64,000 nucleotides of DNA, taken from assembly GCF_003672135.1 (NCBI RefSeq), contig NC_039508.1, positions 3,224,001-3,288,000 on the forward strand, read 5' to 3'. This document shows positions 53,701 through 60,263 of the stretch, one piece after another. Positions within the stretch are counted from its first letter, which is position 1, and the number at the start of each line of letters is the position of its first letter. The position numbers and the translations under genes are program-made. Below the pieces are notes generated by a model. That model worked only from the letters and a program-made list of their open reading frames with translations, ran no database searches and had not been told where the DNA came from. Origin of the DNA: Ooceraea biroi (Eukaryota > Arthropoda > Insecta > Hymenoptera > Formicidae).

Positions 53701-56700
53701 GCAAGCACTTGGATGAAATCACCAACAAGATATCGTGGTGTTGAACGAAGATGATTCACCGATTTTCTATAAGCTGCTCATCAGAATCAATCAAGCTACG
53801 ATCGAAGACTTGTTAATCCGGTATGGTTTGGGTAAAGTAGAAACCAGCGATTTGTGTTGTGTATCCGTTGTACGTTTTATTAGTATCCCGCGAAGATGAT
53901 TGAAAGAAAGAGCGCCTTAGCCCGCCCATAAAGTTCCAGACGCAAGATTCCCGCGTCAAGAGAAGTGTCGGTTATTCATTGAGACGCAACGCCGTAATAT
54001 TCCTGGCACGCGTCAGACGTGGTTGCACGCGGTGGGACGATGCGTTGCAAGAGACGCAGCGGCCGACCAAGCAAAGGATCCCGCATAAAGGCTCGGCGAA
54101 TTGACGTACCTGTCGTGGAAGATGACGCCGTCGCGGCGTCCTTCACGCCGCCGACGACGGTGTTCTGCGAGATACTCTCCTTGACCGTGACAGTGTAGCG
54201 CGGTTTCTCGCAGGTGGCAATTCTGTGCCCGCTGGAAGAGACGGTGACCTTGACCTCGGCGTCGACGGCGCTCTTCAGACCGGCCGCGTCTGTCGCCGTG
54301 ACGTTGAGCTGATGCAACGGCGACCGCGGGAGCAGGCTCGGCCTCGCCACGTGCAGTTCGCCGGTATTGCGATCGATCCGGAAGACGCCAGCCTCGTTAC
54401 CGCTGCTGATGCGATAGGCAACCTGACCGAAGAGGCCGGCATCGAGGTCGGTCGCCACTAGCCTCAGGATCGGGCCGTGCACTGCATTGTCGCTCCGCAG
54501 GGTCACGTTGTATCCGCGCGGTTGGAAAATCGGTCGGTTGTCGTTTACGTCCGTCACCTGGATGCGCACGATCGCTATGGTGCTCAGTCCACCTGAAAGC
54601 AGAAGTAACAATTTATCCTTGCGCTTGCAATCTTTGAAATCTTGGCACACAGATGTAATTATGTATCTTACATTGCGTTACCGCTTTGCTGATCTTAAAT
54701 TAATTTCACTCATGAAATGGTCTCGAGTAATTGATGGACACCAAATCGAGCGCACCATGTGGGAGCGAAGAGGTCCGCGGCCGCGAGCGATTATGTTTAT
54801 TTCATTCCGGCCGAAATCCTCTTATCGAGCCAAATAATGTCGGGGTATTAGCCGGCGTAGAGAACGAATCTACGGGGACACGGGCAGAGCCGGTCGACAT
54901 AAATCACGAGCGTCCGGTACCGCGGTCTTCTCTCGGACCCAATCAGCCGCTGACCCCTCTCTCCCTCTTTCTCTCTTCCGCTTTTCTTTTTCCTGCTTTC
55001 TTTTTTCTCGCTTACCCCGTTCCTCTCCCTCGCGTTTTATTCGAACCCGCGCGAGCACGTGTGCGTTGACGCGAGCTCTTCTTACTTCTGCGCGCGCGGA
55101 GGGTAATGCGCCGCGCGTGGTAATATTTCAAGCGTGAGATCCCTTACGCGAAGCTTACGGGACCCCCAAATGCCGCGTTCTCGGCGGTGTCCCGACGGTT
55201 CGTGCCTCTTTAAGACATCACGGGGCCTCCCGGGTAATTGCTCCGCTGATAGATCGATCTACCGGCGAACTAGGACGTTGCGCGTGGGATCCGAGAGCGC
55301 AGCCGATGACTTATCGCGAGAAGCGATTACGCGACCATCTCCTGTAATTCCCCTCGATGCCTTTATCACGTACCGTTGCAGCGTAAAACGTAATCATCCG
55401 ATTCTACGAGCAGTTTAGCTGCCTCGCGATGCGGAACACAAACGCTAAAGCTCGTAAGAAAGAGGGAGAGAGAGAGAGCTGCATTTTGCACGACGTTGCA
55501 GACCGCGTTAAACTCCCTCGTAAATCTGCCGTGTTTGAGAATTAATCAGAGATTATTAATACTATTCGTGCTCACTCCACTTTGTACACGTCTCTGCGCG
55601 ATGCCGGCGAACAACGGAAAGTCAAGCGCGACACCCGGTACCGAGTACCACGAGCCCCCGATCGCCGCCTCGGATTTAGGCGATGGCGCGACGCAAGTGT
55701 TAATATCAGAAGACAGTATGTAAAACGGGTAATCCGATGTTTAAACGGTTTACAACCGTAACTCATAGTAATGTATGGACTCGGCCGCGCGCGGAGAGAG
55801 CTCCGCGGTGCACCCGAGGAGATTTATAGGTGCGAGTGTCATTGGAGTCGTGCGTCAAGGGCCGGCCCTCCGATCCCCCGACACGGTCCCTTCCCCGTGT
55901 ACGTGGCGGGACGAAGCCTGCGAGTCCTCCGGACACCGCGTAGCGACGTCGACGTGCAACGTCGAGATATCGACGCGCCGATCTCTTGTCCGTCGCCGAC
56001 ACAGCCCGTCCACGAGACTTATCGAAAAAGCTTGTCGCGGTGTTCGCTTCTAATGACGGTCAATTCTTAATTGCGAGCGCGAGCATACCTCGCCGTAGAT
56101 CATATCGTGGGTTCGTGGCATTTTTCTTTTTGTGCGCGGGCTGAAAAATCGATTAGGCGCGTTTCTCGCGCGTCCCACGCGGGGCGAACGGGAACGGGAG
56201 AGTCGATACCGACTTCCTGGGGATAGTTCAACGGCATCTTAATGCGCGCAGCCTGATACTTCGTGGCCGGTGCAGTCCGGCCCTTTTAATTTCACGCGGT
56301 CGATCGCCGGGATGAGTCCTTTTCGAGATTCGTGCGGCGGGGGATACGAGGGGTTCCGGAGAGATTTATGCGGCCGGTAGGTGCCAGCGGTGCTCAGCCT
56401 TATCGCGAGATTGCGCCGCGCCGTGGAATCGGAGCTCCGAAAACGGGCGTGCGCGTGCTGCGAAAACGGGCTCGTAAATTTCGCAAGAACGTAATTTATC
56501 GTTTGATGAGAGTTTCGTATGGAATTAGCTGAGATTTCCTGACTATCGGGGTTCTTATGGCCGTTTCAAGGCCGAAAAACAACTTTTCCTTGATCTTTAT
56601 CGAGGTGGACATTCGTCTTCGCGTAAATCCGTAATTCATTTCTTCTCACGGAACGAAACGATAGTCGCGCAGCTGATTCCGCGATTCTCTACAACGTGCG

Positions 56701-59700
56701 AATTGCGAGCGAGCTCGATAACGTATCCGGGATTACGTGCGATATCACGCGGCGTCTCGGAGAGGAGAAATAAATAAGCGCGAAAACTGCGAGGACAATG
56801 ACGGTCAGTAGGAGTTAAACTCCGGAGATTTATGATGCCGGTGCCAATAAGATCACCTCTCAGCGCAGCGGAGCACACTCAGTCCGCGAGGAAATGAAGG
56901 AACATTCCTCCGAGATACGTGATTTTTTACATTTCCATATCTGTGTACACTGTACACAGTGTGCGGCGGACGCGCGTTATCGCACTGATCTAATTTGAAC
57001 AGGAAAAGAGAAAAGCATGCGTAACATCTCCGTTGATTTCTTTCCGTCAGCATGACGATAAATCGAAGATGCGCGATAAGATCCATCCCGTTGGCGGGAT
57101 ACCGCCGCGCGACAGGAACGCCATGTCGGGAGGATTTCTGCGGGAGATTAGCGTGGAAATTGCATTAAGATATCGCGCTCGCGTGTAATCGGCACCGGCA
57201 AACGTAGAAAATTCCTGCGCTCGAGTGCCCGCTCGAGTGCCGCAAGAAGATCCAGTTTGATGCGCGCCGCGACGTCGGCGATCGCATCGTGTATCGCAAA
57301 CGCGTCGAGCATGTTTTTTTCACGGACGGCGATTACGTATCGCGAGCTTACAATGTTATTTATTTCTGCACGGTAGAACGTACGATTAAGTCAACCGGTA
57401 GCGAGTAACTCGTTCTCGATCTCGCGTACCGCGAGATCCGAAAATGTCTAGGCACGTCAAATCGCATTTTCCTCAACGTCCAGTTATTCGCAATAATCAA
57501 CAAGTCTCTCATCGCTTTATGTTTATAATTTTCCGCGTTATCCCTTCATCTAGCATTTATCCGGTAACCCCCGAGGGGCCGGCGCCTCGCGCGTCTACCT
57601 TCACGTCCACTCGCCACCGCGAAATGACTCGCTCAAGGAAGTCCGCTCGTAGATACCGCGCGCAGATCCCCGCCTGCGGGATCCGGGACTTGCAGGTAAT
57701 AATTATCGCCGCGGCCCTGCGCGGCGTTATCCGCCGCTATTAGCGCGCTAGAACGCGGCGCGATTCGGTTATTGTCAGTGTTTTCCGCCGATATATATCG
57801 AATGTATCGACGTTGTATTGTGCCCCCGGCAGAGATGGAACGGAGGCAACTCGTTCTCGTCCTCGTCTTCGTCGTCGTCCTCCGCGAAGCGGACGTCAGC
57901 AGGCGGTATAAATCATGCGCACCTGGTCCGCGTGGTTCACGGTGGCTCGCGATTCGCTTTACTGCCGTCGCGCCGAAATGATTTTCTCCGTGCGAATTAC
58001 GGGGTAGGCAATAAGAAGAATTAATCGCCGGCGTAAAAATAAGAAGCAAGCAGGCGGAGGATTAATGAGTCTCGAGCGCGAGGCTGCTGCGGCTGCTGCA
58101 GCGGCGCCACGAGGAAGTCTTAGACGCGCCGTGGACGTGCGAATCGCCGGAAGATATTTGTAATCATTTCCGCGGCCGCGCGCGCCGGACTTTGATTGAA
58201 ATATAGTATACTCAGGCGCCGCGCGCTGCGTGTACTTCGTTAGAGAAAATGAAATTTATCCATTATCACGGGTCATCATCTCGACGGCGCGGCGGCGGCG
58301 GAGGCGCGAGCTGGGAATCCGCGAGGCGCTCCGTCTCTCGCTTTTCGGTTTATTATCAATATAAATTTCACTTTCATCTCAGCGTGACACGCCGTATATC
58401 GCGCGCGGGACTTCTGCCGCGTTTTCGCTACCTCTGTTCGCCTCGCTAATATGGTCCCGCGCGCGAATAATCCATGCTCATCAGCGCGATGGATCGCGCG
58501 GCCGCGCGGGTTATCGTCGGTGTATTCAAATGATAGTTATCGGCAGATATATTCTCTCCATTTGATCTCGCGCCTCGCACCTGCATAACTCGAAGGCGAC
58601 GTGCGGCACCGCCACAAATCTTCCTTGTATCATTCTAAAGGGGCGAGCGCTTGAAATATTCTGGAAAATATCGCGGAGGCCATTTGAATTCAATGAAGCC
58701 AATGCCCACATTTTTCCACGCACCAAGTGGTTCACGCGAGCGCATGAAGAGTTCCGTTCGATTTATGGACGCAGCGCGTTCGAGGCTCTATCTCCGTTGT
58801 CTCCGTCGAGCCGAGCTTACGTAACCGCGTCGTAACAATACGCGCATCTCTGACCATTTATTTACGTAGGAAATCGGCGATGCCGCTCGCACATTCGAAA
58901 CACCTTCGAGAATCGCGTCACGTCGCGTCGCGCTCGTCAGCAGGTAGTATAAATCACGTCCATGCCGGTATTCGCGCTCGCTCTTGTAGCCTCTCGTAAG
59001 CTCGCCGTCATATCCGGTCGGTTCTATTGTGCCGAGCTGGTCGCCGACGCCGTCGTAACACGCTCCGACAGTGATACCGATAACGAGCGACAATTACGGA
59101 ACCGTTCGCGGTTGTTTGCAAAACGGCGCGGCGCCAACAATAGCGCGAGCCTAGAGAATTTTTATCTGCCCCTGCCGATGGATTTTCCCTCTCTCTCTCT
59201 TTACTACTGCAACTAGACTTCCGCCTCTTGCTCTCCCACCGAGCTCGGGGGCACATCTCGCGATCGGTAAACGCAACAGGCAGTTGCACAGTAGCTCGGA
59301 CCGGCCCGCATGGATCAATGGACCTTCAGTCATTGTCCTTTCCCATAAGGCGATCGCGCCGCGTTGAAAATGGCCGCGGTACCCGTCGACGACATAAATC
59401 ATACACCCTATTACAGGAATCACTAGATCTCGACGAGCCGATAGCCGCGACCGCCCGTTCCTCTCCGCGGCGCGACGACGCGACCCGCCACCTTCCGCCT
59501 CGTTCTTCTTCCCGTTTCCGCGCGCGTGTCTCCGCACGCTGGCACCGCCACCGCTTGTTTCCACTTGTCTCGCTTCCCTCATCGACGCCCGCGTGCGTAC
59601 ACGGGCGCTCGCACGCGAGAATAGCGAAGCCGTGCATTGTTCTTACGTCGAGAGATCGCGATCTCGCATGAGAGATCCCGAGATCCGACCGAGTCATCGC

Positions 59701-60263
59701 GAACGGTGTGAACGGCTTGGATTACAATAGGCAGGGTTGTTAAGTGTTTAGATACAAGTGCCGGGGGCAAAACAATTCATAATGGCGATATTTAACGTCG
59801 GGCAATATCCGCGCGGCGGTCGATATCCGCGAACGTCTCATTTTTTTGGTAATCTATTTAGACCTCAGGCTTGAAAACGGTACAACGTGCGATTAATAAT
59901 ACCGCGAAACGAGTTCCGAGCTACGAACGATGGTGAGGATGAAGAAATCAGAAACGGCCAGATACGAGCAATTAATCTATGGCTATATCATTTATAAACC
60001 AGATATGTATCATGAAGTCTAACATTCCCCAGATCGGGGCGAGACTTAATAGCCGAACGTTAGAAACGAAAGTAATACAAACCTCTATCGGTGGCAATAA
60101 CAGGCACTTCCAGATAAGGTGCAGTCTCTCTGTCCAGTGGCGACCGGACGCAAATATCCCCTGTATCGCTGAGCACCTCGAGCTGCTCGCTCTCCAACCG
60201 ACCGCCGGCCAAGGTATAATTGACCATCGCGTTTACGCCGCAATCGGGATCGGTGGCTTGCAC
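2456..60263 (-). CDS. ds: dachsous (protocadherin), partial gene, 14 exons in window
   Basis: Dachsous is a giant type I membrane cadherin. It binds Fat on neighbouring cells and controls planar cell polarity and Hippo-pathway growth. Fourteen minus-strand exons join without an in-frame stop: 60083-60263, 54110-54592, 34745-34908, 33928-34332, 31024-31432, 26237-26515, 25107-25330, 23367-24033, 22926-23276, 20379-20705, 19839-20283, 16234-17179, 15519-15804 and 2456-2752. They give about 1821 codons made only of EC repeats, with DxNDNxPxF linkers, LDRE, DxD and A-x-D-x-G motifs. I chose dachsous over Fat because order and wording follow fly Ds as I remember it, for example VSVREEQPPGTEVARVRA, FRPGSCY..VPEN and VRTNIVLDREI. 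Fly Ds has 27 EC repeats and about 3500 residues, so roughly half is here. The N-terminus (beyond 64000) and the membrane and cytoplasmic parts (left of base 1) are missing. A complete dNK gene is nested in one intron on the other strand. Confidence 0.94.
2971..6422 (-). mobile_element. tandem TRIM-like LTR element array (7 LTRs, 6 internals)
   Basis: The array alternates 182-bp modules and internal modules. The LTR-like modules are 2971-3152, 3528-3709, 4085-4266, 4642-4823, 5199-5380, 5720-5901 and 6241-6422. Each starts TGTAAGA and ends TCTTACA, that is TG...CA with a 7-bp inverted repeat. The six internals are 375 bp (four) or 339 bp (two). The array begins and ends with an LTR module, and a single 4-bp duplication GTAT flanks it (2967-2970 and 6423-6426). 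Read on the minus strand, the internal part starts just inside the LTR with TTCAGAAGTGGGAT, which resembles a tRNA primer-binding site. No gag or pol and no clear polypurine tract are present. This fits a TRIM expanded by LTR-LTR recombination; a plain satellite is the alternative. Confidence 0.7.
3202..3420. repeat. 36-38-bp minisatellite inside each array unit
   Basis: Each internal module contains five or six copies of a 36-38-bp repeat of the form GGTTCACTCCTCTGAGTCC..., shown here for unit 1. The 521-bp units (5200-5720 and 5721-6241) have exactly one 36-bp copy fewer than the 557-bp units. On the minus strand it reads as a 12-residue repeat (GLRGVNQHGSWE) within an open frame of 93-105 codons that recurs in all six units (3170-3487, 3727-4044, 4284-4601, 4841-5158, 5398-5679, 5919-6200). 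Confidence 0.9.
6532..6808. mobile_element. 277-bp MITE with long inverted repeats
   Basis: The two ends are complementary over about 100 bp, beginning CAGGATGTCCCGTAATAAT on the left and CAGGGTGTCCCGTAATAAT on the right. TATA lies on both sides (6528-6531 and 6809-6812) as target duplication. There is no coding capacity. It lies between the LTR-like array and the right end of the host element. Confidence 0.85.
7269..8552 (-). mobile_element. mariner transposon, near full length
   Basis: The element is 1284 bp with perfect 30-bp terminal inverted repeats (7269-7298 and 8523-8552), starting TTGGGTCATTAAGTATGAAA, and a TA on each side (7267-7268 and 8553-8554). The transposase is read from right to left. 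The size, TIRs, TA target and DD34D transposase identify a mariner. Perfect TIRs and a single coding lesion indicate a fairly recent insertion. Confidence 0.95.
7344..8362 (-). pseudogene. mariner transposase, one frameshift
   Basis: The frame starts with ATG at 8362 (MEKSKIRVIYEYEFRRG) and breaks near 8057-8068, where one base appears to be missing, giving a stop (TAG, 8059-8057). It continues in another frame from about 8056 to 7344, for about 339 codons in all. The first part has the helix-turn-helix DNA-binding region (VGNWFKNFRDGD). The second has the linker motif WVPHEL and all three catalytic Asp: TCDEKW, LLHDNARPH and SPTD, with 34 residues between the last two. It closely resembles the transposase part of human SETMAR (cecropia-type mariners). 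As it stands it cannot encode a full transposase. Confidence 0.93.
11064..11092. repeat. (GAA)n simple repeat
   Basis: About nine GAA units within ds intronic sequence. Confidence 0.9.
11695..11723 (+). promoter_or_regulatory. candidate TATA/initiator promoter in ds intron
   Basis: TATATAAG at 11695-11702 is followed 28 bases later by ACAGTT, which resembles an insect initiator. A GA-rich tract (about 11625-11660) lies upstream. It faces dNK but is 2.7 kb from its start codon. This is a motif match only and could be chance. Confidence 0.25.
12703..13610 (+). mobile_element. pogo-like deletion derivative, copy 1
   Basis: The 908-bp element has imperfect terminal inverted repeats (GAGGAGAATCCCCAATTATGAG, and the complement of GAGGAAAGTCCCCGATTATGAG) and a flanking TA on both sides. 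It keeps a mini-gene: ATG at 12890, MSKELE, a GTAAGT donor at 12908, a TTTTATAG acceptor before 13230, then a second exon (EVRDTRKRRQWNREDLAKAV) ending at TAA 13317-13319, with AATAAA just after. That wording matches the N-terminal psq/CENP-B-type helix-turn-helix of pogo/Tigger transposases. The rest of the transposase is deleted. Confidence 0.8.
13808..13815 (+). promoter_or_regulatory. E2F-type site upstream of dNK (1)
   Basis: TTTCCCGC is a perfect match to the E2F consensus TTTSSCGC. It lies about 620 bp before the dNK start codon. A second perfect site in the opposite orientation lies 100 bp closer. Genes of DNA-precursor synthesis are classic E2F targets; that this site acts on dNK is inference. 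Confidence 0.5.
13916..13923 (-). promoter_or_regulatory. E2F-type site upstream of dNK (2)
   Basis: On the minus strand this reads TTTCCCGC, a perfect E2F consensus, within the longer TTTGGGCGGGAAA at 13911-13923. An ATGGCGG motif lies 15 bp upstream. The stretch 13800-14000 is GC-rich between AT-rich flanks, as expected for the dNK promoter. Confidence 0.55.
14431..14598 (+). CDS. dNK: dNK coding exon 1
   Basis: This exon encodes residues 1-56, including the nucleotide-binding P-loop and the EPVELW substrate motif. It exits in phase 0 at TTG/GTAGGT. The exon probably begins at 14402 with about 29 nt of 5' untranslated sequence, because a TTGTTTCAG acceptor precedes it. A non-coding first exon should therefore lie upstream. 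Confidence 0.93.
14431..15377 (+). CDS. dNK: deoxynucleoside kinase (dNK), complete, three exons
   Basis: This enzyme phosphorylates deoxyribonucleosides with ATP in the salvage pathway. The exons are 14431-14598, 14770-15019 and 15097-15377, giving 232 aa (fly dNK has 250). Visible motifs are the P-loop GNIGSGKTT (residues 18-26), EPVELW (42-47), FQSYAQLSRLQ (70-80), the ERS catalytic motif (94-96), YLRTSPEVVYQR (141-152), and the Arg-rich lid RMQLRARKEEE (152-162). Donors are TTG/GTAGGT and TAG/GTACGT; acceptors are CTTTTAG and GTTTAG. The ATG at 14431 was chosen because the protein then starts like the family. An in-frame ATG at 14377 lies before a likely acceptor (TTGTTTCAG at 14393-14401), so it is probably intronic. 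No mitochondrial leader is obvious. The gene is nested antisense in a ds intron. Pocket residues A74, R78 and S100 differ from fly dNK. Confidence 0.95.
14770..15019 (+). CDS. dNK: dNK coding exon 2
   Basis: This exon encodes residue 57 to the start of codon 140. It includes the pocket helix (FQSYAQLSRLQLHT) and the ERS motif with the following SIFSSRCFLENM. It enters in phase 0 after CGCTTTTAG and exits in phase 1 at ATAG/GTACGT. Confidence 0.93.
15097..15377 (+). CDS. dNK: dNK coding exon 3 and stop
   Basis: This exon encodes the core strand YLRTSPEVVYQR, the Arg-rich lid and the C-terminal helix IHEIHEEWL, then a short tail ending in TAA (15375-15377). The acceptor is GCGAGTTTAG, phase 1. 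A GTAAGT sits seven bases after the stop and could be a 3' untranslated donor. Confidence 0.93.
15470..15475 (+). terminator. candidate dNK polyadenylation signal
   Basis: ATTAAA lies 93 bp after the dNK stop and 44 bp before the ds exon at 15519. Cleavage here would keep the dNK transcript clear of the ds exon. Another ATTAAA overlaps the stop codon but is less likely to be used. Confidence 0.4.
15519..15804 (-). CDS. ds: ds exon w13: EC repeats
   Basis: The 286-nt exon starts LSASDADQGVNSKILYHIVDG, continues with VVRTNIVLDREIREKYRL and the linker IDVNDNQPTF, and ends VSE. I chose the acceptor TTGCTTGTAG over a CTTTCAG nine bases downstream. Only a phase-0 entry fits the phase-0 exit of w12; the downstream site has the wrong length relative to the required Val/Leu-x-Ala motif. 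The donor is GAAG/GTAAGC (phase 1). The dNK stop codon lies 141 bp to the left on the other strand. Confidence 0.92.
15805..16233 (-). other. ds intron w12/w13
   Basis: This 429-bp AT-rich intron has a GTAAGA donor and a TTGCTTGTAG acceptor. I see no other feature in it. Confidence 0.85.
16234..17179 (-). CDS. ds: ds exon w12: EC repeats with acidic insertion
   Basis: This is the longest exon (946 nt). It runs from LDRERQSSYSFHVV through the linker SDVNDNAPVF, a repeat with ANDADEDANGEIVYSF, a non-canonical linker (GDLVDLTPALKF), and a repeat with QENSASGTEIIQI. It ends with linker SDVNDNPPIF and FVVK. The second repeat carries an extra acidic loop of about 40 residues (around CEELPDDAERTNTWG and QQPEEPRE) before HVMARTVGP. 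Fly Ds also has a long acidic insertion here. The acceptor is CTCGATGCAG (phase 2) and the donor AAA/GTAAGA (phase 0). Confidence 0.94.
17180..19838 (-). other. ds intron w11/w12, no gene seen
   Basis: A 2659-bp intron with an AT-rich left third (17180-17900) and a GC-rich remainder containing GA-rich tracts (about 18230-18340 and 19650-19790). Open frames at 18024-18539 and 18858-19208 have no recognisable domains. Confidence 0.7.
19839..20283 (-). CDS. ds: ds exon w11: EC repeats
   Basis: The 445-nt exon encodes AGNIGSKFTLDSAAGVLSM, a full linker (LDMNDNAPTF), and a repeat with VKATDPDQGVNGKITYAI, ending FRVDNLTGVVTTAG. The acceptor is CTTTTGTTTCCAG (phase 1) and the donor CCGG/GTGAGT (phase 2). 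This is the only phase-2 junction in the window. Confidence 0.93.
20379..20705 (-). CDS. ds: ds exon w10: EC repeats
   Basis: The exon runs from NVTFSIPNDAASNKFAIAPNG through LDREKVGRYSVSI and the linker LDENDNSPEF to FRPGSCYTLAVPEN and ATDLDEGKNGEILYSI. FRPGSCY is a strong match to fly Dachsous. The acceptor (ACTTGACGCGTAG) has a weak pyrimidine tract, but the frame and similarity leave little doubt. The donor is CGCAG/GTAAGT; both junctions are phase 1. Confidence 0.92.
20706..22925 (-). other. ds intron w9/w10, no gene seen
   Basis: A 2220-bp intron, very CpG-rich, with a GC alternating run at about 22078-22091. No supportable gene. Confidence 0.7.
22926..23276 (-). CDS. ds: ds exon w9: EC repeat
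   Basis: The exon encodes VVAVDKDSGDNGRVSYVITSG and the remainder of one EC repeat, then starts the next (ASISEDLHVGAPVLNV). The linker (MPVTAQDSGPPRLL) lacks DxNDN. Fly Ds, as I remember it, is also non-canonical at this point. The acceptor follows ACATTATCAG and the donor is CAAG/GTAAGA; both junctions are phase 1. Confidence 0.92.
23367..24033 (-). CDS. ds: ds exon w8: EC repeats
   Basis: The 667-nt exon opens VREDASIGHAVGSVSG, holds the linkers EDANDNPPRW and LDQNDNDPVF, and includes RALDTTSIGNPQS and ATDLDSGMNGELRYGL. Together these are two nearly complete EC repeats. The acceptor is TTTAACGCGTTTAG (phase 0) and the donor CCTG/GTAAGT (phase 1). A short 90-bp intron follows. Confidence 0.94.
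24207..24916. mobile_element. 710-bp fold-back (MITE-like) element
   Basis: Arms of about 220-240 bp are inverted copies of each other (shared GAATATCTCGGCTGTTATTG and GGTGGACGCGTAGAGGTCAT). The outer ends are CAGGGTGA/TCACCCTG with a flanking TA. The left arm has about 21 extra bases near its tip. The loop holds a direct duplication of about 60 bp (24471-24530 and 24589-24648, period 118). No open frame of note. It sits in the ds intron between exons w7 and w8. Confidence 0.85.
25107..25330 (-). CDS. ds: ds exon w7: EC repeat with degenerate calcium linker
   Basis: This 224-nt exon encodes DSDGYNVFTIDPITGMIRT, LDHEERNVYRV and the next linker. The linker reads LALADNRPTF where the usual motif is LDxNDNxPxF, so an Asp and an Asn that normally bind calcium are both Ala. 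The acceptor is GTTTTGCTTCAG (phase 1) and the donor AAC/GTGAGT (phase 0). The frame is intact and the rest of the repeat is normal. Confidence 0.92.
25331..26236 (-). other. ds intron w6/w7
   Basis: A 906-bp intron with a GTGAGG donor and a TTTGCTTCAG acceptor. I see nothing else supportable in it. Confidence 0.75.
26237..26515 (-). CDS. ds: ds exon w6: EC repeats
   Basis: The exon starts GEIITREPLDRE and carries the linker LDVNDNSPEI, followed by a stretch (VSVREEQPPGTEVARVRA) that is almost word for word fly Dachsous. It ends in VTYSILK. The acceptor is CTCGGCCCACAG and the donor AAAG/GTGAGG; both junctions are phase 1. Confidence 0.94.
26516..31023 (-). other. ds intron w5/w6, no gene seen
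   Basis: A 4508-bp CpG-rich intron. It contains a CGT/CAT trinucleotide tract at 29098-29145 and a 13-bp direct repeat (GTTCGAAATTCAG) near 29588-29613. Open frames are composition shadows. Confidence 0.7.
29098..29145. repeat. CGT/CAT trinucleotide tract
   Basis: An imperfect trinucleotide tract (CGT with CAT and CGC interruptions) of nearly 50 bases. Confidence 0.85.
31024..31432 (-). CDS. ds: ds exon w5: EC repeats
   Basis: This 409-nt exon begins ILQVTAVDLDTGNNARLSY, which closely matches fly Ds. It contains LDRE, the linker LDDNDNDPRF, and a second repeat with ATDPDLGKNS, ending at AVDPDTG. The acceptor is TCATTTGCAG (phase 0) and the donor ACAG/GTAAGG (phase 1). Confidence 0.93.
31433..33927 (-). 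other. ds intron w4/w5, no gene seen
   Basis: A 2495-bp intron with a C-run at 32170-32181 and a GA-rich tract about 32380-32445 ending in (GA)n. No supportable gene. Confidence 0.7.
33928..34332 (-). CDS. ds: ds exon w4: EC repeats
   Basis: This 405-nt exon is phase 0 at both ends. It carries the linker EDVNDNTPSF, a complete EC repeat (ATDPDST, LDYETQQRHGL) and the next linker QDVNDNPPVF, ending in ARLDSQ. The acceptor follows CTTCTGTCGCAG and the donor is CAG/GTGAGA. Because it is symmetric and phase 0, skipping it would keep the frame, though no evidence for skipping is visible. Confidence 0.93.
34333..34744 (-). other. ds intron w3/w4
   Basis: A 412-bp intron with a GTAAAT donor and a TTCTGTCGCAG acceptor. 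Nothing else is visible. Confidence 0.8.
34745..34908 (-). CDS. ds: ds exon w3: EC repeat part
   Basis: This short exon of 164 nt encodes the middle of one EC repeat: a LSLDPTTGMLRIRQPLDRE stretch, then KYVLSVEARNGG. The acceptor is TGCATTTCCAG (phase 1 in) and the donor CCAG/GTAAAT (phase 0 out). The reading frame joins both neighbours exactly. Confidence 0.9.
44481..44505. repeat. (GT)n-(GC)n simple repeat
   Basis: A run of TG dinucleotides passes directly into a CG run, a purine-pyrimidine alternating tract. Confidence 0.9.
47508..47529. repeat. (CGT)n simple repeat
   Basis: About seven CGT trinucleotides in the large ds intron. Confidence 0.88.
48864..48885. repeat. (GAC)n simple repeat
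   Basis: About seven GAC/CGA trinucleotides in the large ds intron. Confidence 0.88.
50651..51558 (+). mobile_element. pogo-like deletion derivative, copy 2
   Basis: This copy is nearly identical to 12703-13610, with the same length and ends. TA follows the right end, but GA rather than TA precedes the left end, so one side of the target duplication has changed. The first coding exon has a stop at the fourth codon (MSK, stop), so even the short peptide is lost. The internal deletion end point is the same as in copy 1, so both come from one already-deleted parent. Confidence 0.8.
54110..54592 (-). CDS. ds: ds exon w2: EC repeats
   Basis: The 483-nt exon completes the previous EC repeat (linker TDVNDNRPIF), encodes a full repeat (ATDLDAGLFG, SGNEAGVFRIDRNTGEL), and opens the next one (YTVTVKESISQNTVVG). 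The linker before that last repeat (VSSSGHRIATCEKPRY) lacks the DxNDN calcium motif. The acceptor is a good CTGCTTTCAG and the donor ACAG/GTACGT; entry and exit are both phase 1. It is separated from the next exon by the largest intron in the window (19.2 kb). Confidence 0.93.
54593..60082 (-). other. ds intron w1/w2
   Basis: A 5490-bp CpG-rich intron. It contains a 28-bp motif present twice (57894-57921 and 58935-58962) and a GA tract near 55462-55480. No gene seen. Confidence 0.7.
60083..60263 (-). CDS. ds: ds exon w1 (most 5' in window): EC repeat part
   Basis: This exon carries the middle of an N-terminal EC repeat, starting VQATDPDCGVNAMVNYT and ending in ATDRG. It has the DxD calcium motif (ATDPD) and an LDRE motif. 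The acceptor follows TTTGTTGCAG (entry phase 0) and the donor is AGAG/GTTTGT (exit phase 1). Its 181 nt fit the downstream exon in frame. The wording closely matches an N-terminal repeat of fly Dachsous. The preceding exon is not found between 60264 and 64000. Confidence 0.9.

Larger units (their letters stand above)
34909..54109 (-). other. 19.2-kb ds intron w2/w3
   Basis: The largest intron in the window. It holds the second pogo-like element (50651-51558), a GT/GC repeat (44481-44505), CGT/CGA trinucleotide runs (37075-37100, 47508-47529 and 48864-48885), GA-rich tracts (44655-44690), and one small AT-rich open frame at 47826-47966. I found no gene with recognisable domains on either strand. 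Long introns near the 5' end of polarity genes often carry enhancers, but none can be shown here. Confidence 0.7.
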
